From Pseudomonas tructae (lineage in GTDB: Bacteria; Pseudomonadota; Gammaproteobacteria; Pseudomonadales; Pseudomonadaceae): 64,000 nucleotides of DNA. Location: the NCBI RefSeq assembly GCF_004214895.1, contig NZ_CP035952.1, positions 3,730,501 to 3,794,500 on the forward strand. The letters run 5' to 3'. Below, piece after piece: positions 61,327 to 64,000 of this stretch (within the stretch, counting starts at the first letter, position 1; each line of letters opens with the position of its first letter). Made by a program: the position numbers and the translations under genes. The notes under the pieces are model-generated. The model was not told the origin of the DNA. It was given only the letters and a program-made list of their open reading frames with translations, and ran no database searches.

Positions 61327-62382
61327 TTAGGGTGCAGGGTTGGGGATCTGCCGGTGGATCTGCTCGATGCGCGCCAGGGCCTCGCTGTCGAGCCTCACCT
61401 CAAGGGCGCCGAGGTTGTCGGCCAGTTGCGCAAGGCTGGTCTGCCCGGTCAGTGCGCTGCTGACAAACGGCTTGCTGATGACATAGGCCAGGGCCAGTTG
61501 CGCCGGGCTGATCCCCAGCTCCCGGGCCAGTGCCACATAAGCGCCGATGGCCTGATGGGCGCCGGGGCTGTCGTAGCGATTGAAGGTGCGGTACACCGAC
61601 GACAAGCGCGAACCTTGCGGCAAGGCGCCGTTGAGGTACTTGCCGGTCAGCGCGCCGAAGGCCAGCGGCGAATAGGCCAGCAAGCCGATGTTGTCGCGCT
61701 GGCTGAACTCCGACAGGCCGCCCTCGTACAGGCGGTTGAGCAGGCTGTAGGGATTCTGGATGCTGACGATGCGCGGCAGGTTCTGCTCGCGCGCCTGACG
61801 CAGGAACTCGGCCACGCCCCACGGGGTTTCGTTGGACACGCCGATATGGCGAATCTTGCCGGCGGCCACCTGTTCGGCCAGCACCTGCAAGGTCTGGGCG
61901 ATGCTCACGGTCTCGCGGTCATCGGCGACATAAGGGTATTCACGCTGGCCGAATATATTGGTGGTGCGGTCCGGCCAGTGCAGTTGGTAGAGGTCCAGGT
62001 AATCGGTCTGCAAACGCTTGAGGCTGCCGTCCAGGGCGGCAACGATATTGCCCCGGTCATGGCGGGTGCGGCCCTCGCGAATATGCGCCCCGGCCCCCGG
62101 CTGGCGAGCCGGGCCGATGATCTTGCTGGCCAGCACCACCTCAGCACGCCGCCCGCTTTTCGCCAGCCAACTGCCGATAAAGCGCTCGGTGCTGCCCCAG
62201 GTTTCGGCGTGGGTGGGCGTTGGGTACATCTCGGCGCTGTCGATCAGGTTGATGCCGGCGGCCAGGGCCGCGTCGAGCTGACGGTGGGCATCGCTTTCGC
62301 TGTTTTGGTGGCCCCAGGTCATGCTGCCCAATCCCAGCACGCTGACCTGGATGTCGCTGTGGCCCAAGTTGCGTTTGATCAT
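61327..62382 (-). CDS. Aldo/keto reductase (Tas-like)
   Basis: 351 residues. NAD(P)H-dependent AKR: N-terminal LGHSDIQVSVLGLGSMTWGHQNSESDAHRQLD, catalytic D and Y in NLIDSAEMYPT, K in VVLASKIIG, H in LYQLHWPDRT. Resembles Tas/YghZ-type reductases. AGGGAG precedes the ATG. It lies between the ABC permease and the LLM monooxygenase on the same strand. It may reduce an aldehyde released by desulfonation. Confidence 0.9.
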   Translation of the reverse strand: MIKRNLGHSDIQVSVLGLGSMTWGHQNSESDAHRQLDAALAAGINLIDSAEMYPTPTHAETWGSTERFIGSWLAKSGRRAEVVLASKIIGPARQPGAGAHIREGRTRHDRGNIVAALDGSLKRLQTDYLDLYQLHWPDRTTNIFGQREYPYVADDRETVSIAQTLQVLAEQVAAGKIRHIGVSNETPWGVAEFLRQAREQNLPRIVSIQNPYSLLNRLYEGGLSEFSQRDNIGLLAYSPLAFGALTGKYLNGALPQGSRLSSVYRTFNRYDSPGAHQAIGAYVALARELGISPAQLALAYVISKPFVSSALTGQTSLAQLADNLGALEVRLDSEALARIEQIHRQIPNPAP

Positions 62383-62410
62383 GCTTGCTCCCTCCGGAAA
62401 GTGAAACGCG

Positions 62411-63754
62411 TCAAACCGCTTCAGCGGCGCGCTGGTATTGGCTGGCCGGGTATGGCAGGCCGAGGTGGTCGCGCAGGGTGCTGCCCCGGTATTCGTGGCG
62501 GAACACCCCGCGCTGTTGCAGCAGCGGCACCACCTCGTCGACGAACACCTCGACGCCTGAGGGGAACATGTCCGGCATGATGTTGAAGCCGTCGGCGGCA
62601 CCGGCGCGGAACCAGTGTTCGAGGGTGTCGGCGACCTGCTCCGGGGTGCCGACGATCAGCCGGTGGCCGACCAGGATCCGTCGCGACAGCTCACGGATGG
62701 TCAGGTTCTCGCGCCGCGCCAGGTTCAGCTGGGCTTCGAGAAAGCCGTGGGAGCCGCGCTCGAACTCCGCCACCGGGCCGATCCGCTCCCAGGGCAAGGG
62801 TGCATCCAGTTCCAGTTCGCTGACCGCCAGGCCCACCCGCGCTGCGACCTGGTTGATCAACCCTTCTTCACCGTAATAGGCGTTGAGCTGATCAAAGCGC
62901 GCCTGGGCCTCGGCCTCGCTGCTGCCGATCACCGTCGACAGCCCCGGCATGATTTTCAGGTGCTCGGGGTTGCGCCCCCACTGGCGAGCACGCTGCTTCA
63001 TCTCCTGGTAGAAGGCCTGGCCGTCGACCAGGGTGGTCTGGGTGGTAAAGATCGCATCGGCATAGCGCGAGCCGAGGGCCTTGCCGCCTTCGGAAGACCC
63101 GGCCTGGACCAGCACCGGCCGGCCCTGGGGCGAGCGCGGCAGGTTGAGCGGGCCCTTGACCGAGAAATGCGCGCCGACAAAGTCGATGGCGTGAACCTTG
63201 GCCGGGTCGGCAAAGCGCCCGCGCTGGGCGTCGCCAATCACCGCGTCATCTTCCCAGCTGTCCCAGAGTTTGAGGGTGACGTCGATGAACTCATCGGCGC
63301 GAGCATACCGGTCGACATGCCGTGGCGCCCCGGCCAGACCGAAGTTCTGCGCCGCGGCATCGCCGGCATTGGTCACTACGTTCCAGGCCGCCCGGCCGCC
63401 GCTGATATGGTCCAGCGAGCTGAAGCGCCGGGCCAGGTTGTAGGGGTCGTTGTAACTGCTCGACGCGGTGGCGATCACGCCGATATGGCGGGTCGCCAAG
63501 GCCACGGCGGTGAGCAGCACAGTCGGCTCCAGGCGCCCGGCCGGGTGCTCGGCGATATCGCCGAACAGCGCCGGGCCGTCGGCGAGGAAGATCGCATCGA
63601 GCTTGCCGCGCTCGGCAATGCGCGCGATGTTGCTGTAGTACGCGGGGTCCAGGTAGGCATCGGCCGGCACCTCGGCCTGGCGCCAGGCGCCGGAATGGGC
63701 GCCGAAGCCGAGGATGTTCATGCCGATGCTCATGTGTTGTGCAGGCTGGCTCAT
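62411..63754 (-). CDS. LLM-class FMN-dependent monooxygenase (NtaA/SnaA/DszA type)
   Basis: 447 residues. Opening MNILGFGAHSGAWRQAEVPADAYLDPAYYSNIARIAERGKLDAIFLADGPALF and ATASSSYNDPYNLARRFSSLDHISGGRAAWNVVTNAG are characteristic of the DszA/NtaA/SnaA subgroup; GRPVLVQAGSSEGG and AGAADGFNIMPDMFP follow. It uses reduced FMN and O2, often to cleave C-S or C-N bonds. It lies 22 bp downstream of the next SfnB-like gene and supports an organosulfur role. Confidence 0.9.
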   Translation of the reverse strand: MSQPAQHMSIGMNILGFGAHSGAWRQAEVPADAYLDPAYYSNIARIAERGKLDAIFLADGPALFGDIAEHPAGRLEPTVLLTAVALATRHIGVIATASSSYNDPYNLARRFSSLDHISGGRAAWNVVTNAGDAAAQNFGLAGAPRHVDRYARADEFIDVTLKLWDSWEDDAVIGDAQRGRFADPAKVHAIDFVGAHFSVKGPLNLPRSPQGRPVLVQAGSSEGGKALGSRYADAIFTTQTTLVDGQAFYQEMKQRARQWGRNPEHLKIMPGLSTVIGSSEAEAQARFDQLNAYYGEEGLINQVAARVGLAVSELELDAPLPWERIGPVAEFERGSHGFLEAQLNLARRENLTIRELSRRILVGHRLIVGTPEQVADTLEHWFRAGAADGFNIMPDMFPSGVEVFVDEVVPLLQQRGVFRHEYRGSTLRDHLGLPYPASQYQRAAEAV

Positions 63755-63775
63755 GGCAACTCCTTGAAGTGAGGG

Positions 63776-64000
63776 TCAGACCGCGCTGGCTTCGTCGCGG
63801 GCGCTGTTGTCCTGAGCGTGCAGCTGGCGCCAGGCGGCACCGGGGCTGACGCCGTTGAGGTAGTAATTGCCCAGCGCCTGTTCGCGGTAAATCGCCGGGT
63901 TGTGCGAGGCCAGGGTGCGGGCATTGCGCCAATGCCGGTCAAGGCGCCGGGCCTGGCTGGTGGCCGAGGCGCCACCGACTTCAAACAGCAAGCTGGTGGC
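63776..64000 (-). CDS. SfnB/DszC-like flavoprotein, 3' end only
   Basis: Only the last 74 codons are in the window; the frame stays open to the edge (ATSLLFEVGGAS...). LLFEVGGASATSQARRLDRHWRNARTLASHNPAIYREQALGNYYLNGV is the C-terminal signature of the SfnB/DszC acyl-CoA-dehydrogenase-like monooxygenases. It shows what is missing in the gene at 57.8 kb. It is probably the first or an early gene of the operon. Confidence 0.85.
   Translation of the reverse strand, partial: ATSLLFEVGGASATSQARRLDRHWRNARTLASHNPAIYREQALGNYYLNGVSPGAAWRQLHAQDNSARDEASAV

Overview
The window looks like chromosome from a fluorescent Pseudomonas, most likely near the P. putida group. Coding GC is high, genes are packed with ATGA overlaps, and the families are typical of the genus: OprD porin, FecI/FecR/TonB-receptor iron uptake, DUF2790 proteins, the SfnR-type sulfur regulator and GlxA-type AraC regulators. 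REP palindromes of the pseudomonad type (core GCGGGGCAAGCCCGCTCC) lie between genes. I see no rRNA, tRNA, CRISPR array, phage or integrase.

Layout. 0-13 kb is housekeeping and metabolic: carboxynorspermidine synthase and decarboxylase, a NIPSNAP protein, an HD hydrolase, a TetR regulator divergent from an alpha/beta hydrolase whose start is frameshifted, then GNAT, MBL-fold lipoprotein, GlxA, RarD-like, Lrp, YtfJ and MocR genes. 12-24 kb holds redox and envelope stress genes: a TlpA-like thioredoxin and DUF2790 protein facing a two-component system, a fecI-fecR pair without a receptor, an 834-residue repeat/membrane protein, and an ECF sigma/anti-sigma pair divergent from a catalase-like peroxidase and cytochrome b561. 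24-31 kb is iron uptake: OprD, fecI, fecR, a TonB receptor, then a Fur-box-controlled MFS exporter. 31-35 kb is mixed core: DASS transporter, truncated hemoglobin, YbjQ and small conserved proteins.

The most notable part is about 34.95-51.14 kb, which looks like one secondary-metabolite locus related to toxoflavin (7-azapteridine) biosynthesis. It has an MFS exporter, a ToxA-like N-methyltransferase, a second class I methyltransferase, a WD40 protein (ToxC-like), a GTP cyclohydrolase II (ToxB-like), a formylglycine-generating-enzyme-like protein (ToxD-like), a VOC-fold protein with an extra N-terminal region, a dimeric O-methyltransferase, a cysteine-rich HTH regulator and a nitroreductase. 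A four-gene RND cassette follows, in the order small membrane protein, adaptor, pump, outer-membrane factor, which I recall as the order of toxFGHI. No ToxE deaminase and no ToxR/ToxJ regulator is present, and there are three methyltransferases. The product may therefore be a toxoflavin relative, such as another azapteridine or a pyrazolotriazine of the fluviol/pseudoiodinine kind. This assignment rests on recognising families and gene order, not on a search.

51-64 kb carries an NCS1 permease, a molybdopterin-binding protein and an organosulfur-scavenging region: SfnC-like flavoprotein, SfnR, MFS, an SfnB-like flavoprotein with an apparent internal deletion, ABC transporter parts, aldo/keto reductase, LLM monooxygenase and another SfnB-like gene cut by the window end. 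A 576-bp non-coding MITE-like element with terminal inverted repeats and a 10-bp target duplication sits inside a REP sequence downstream of sfnR.
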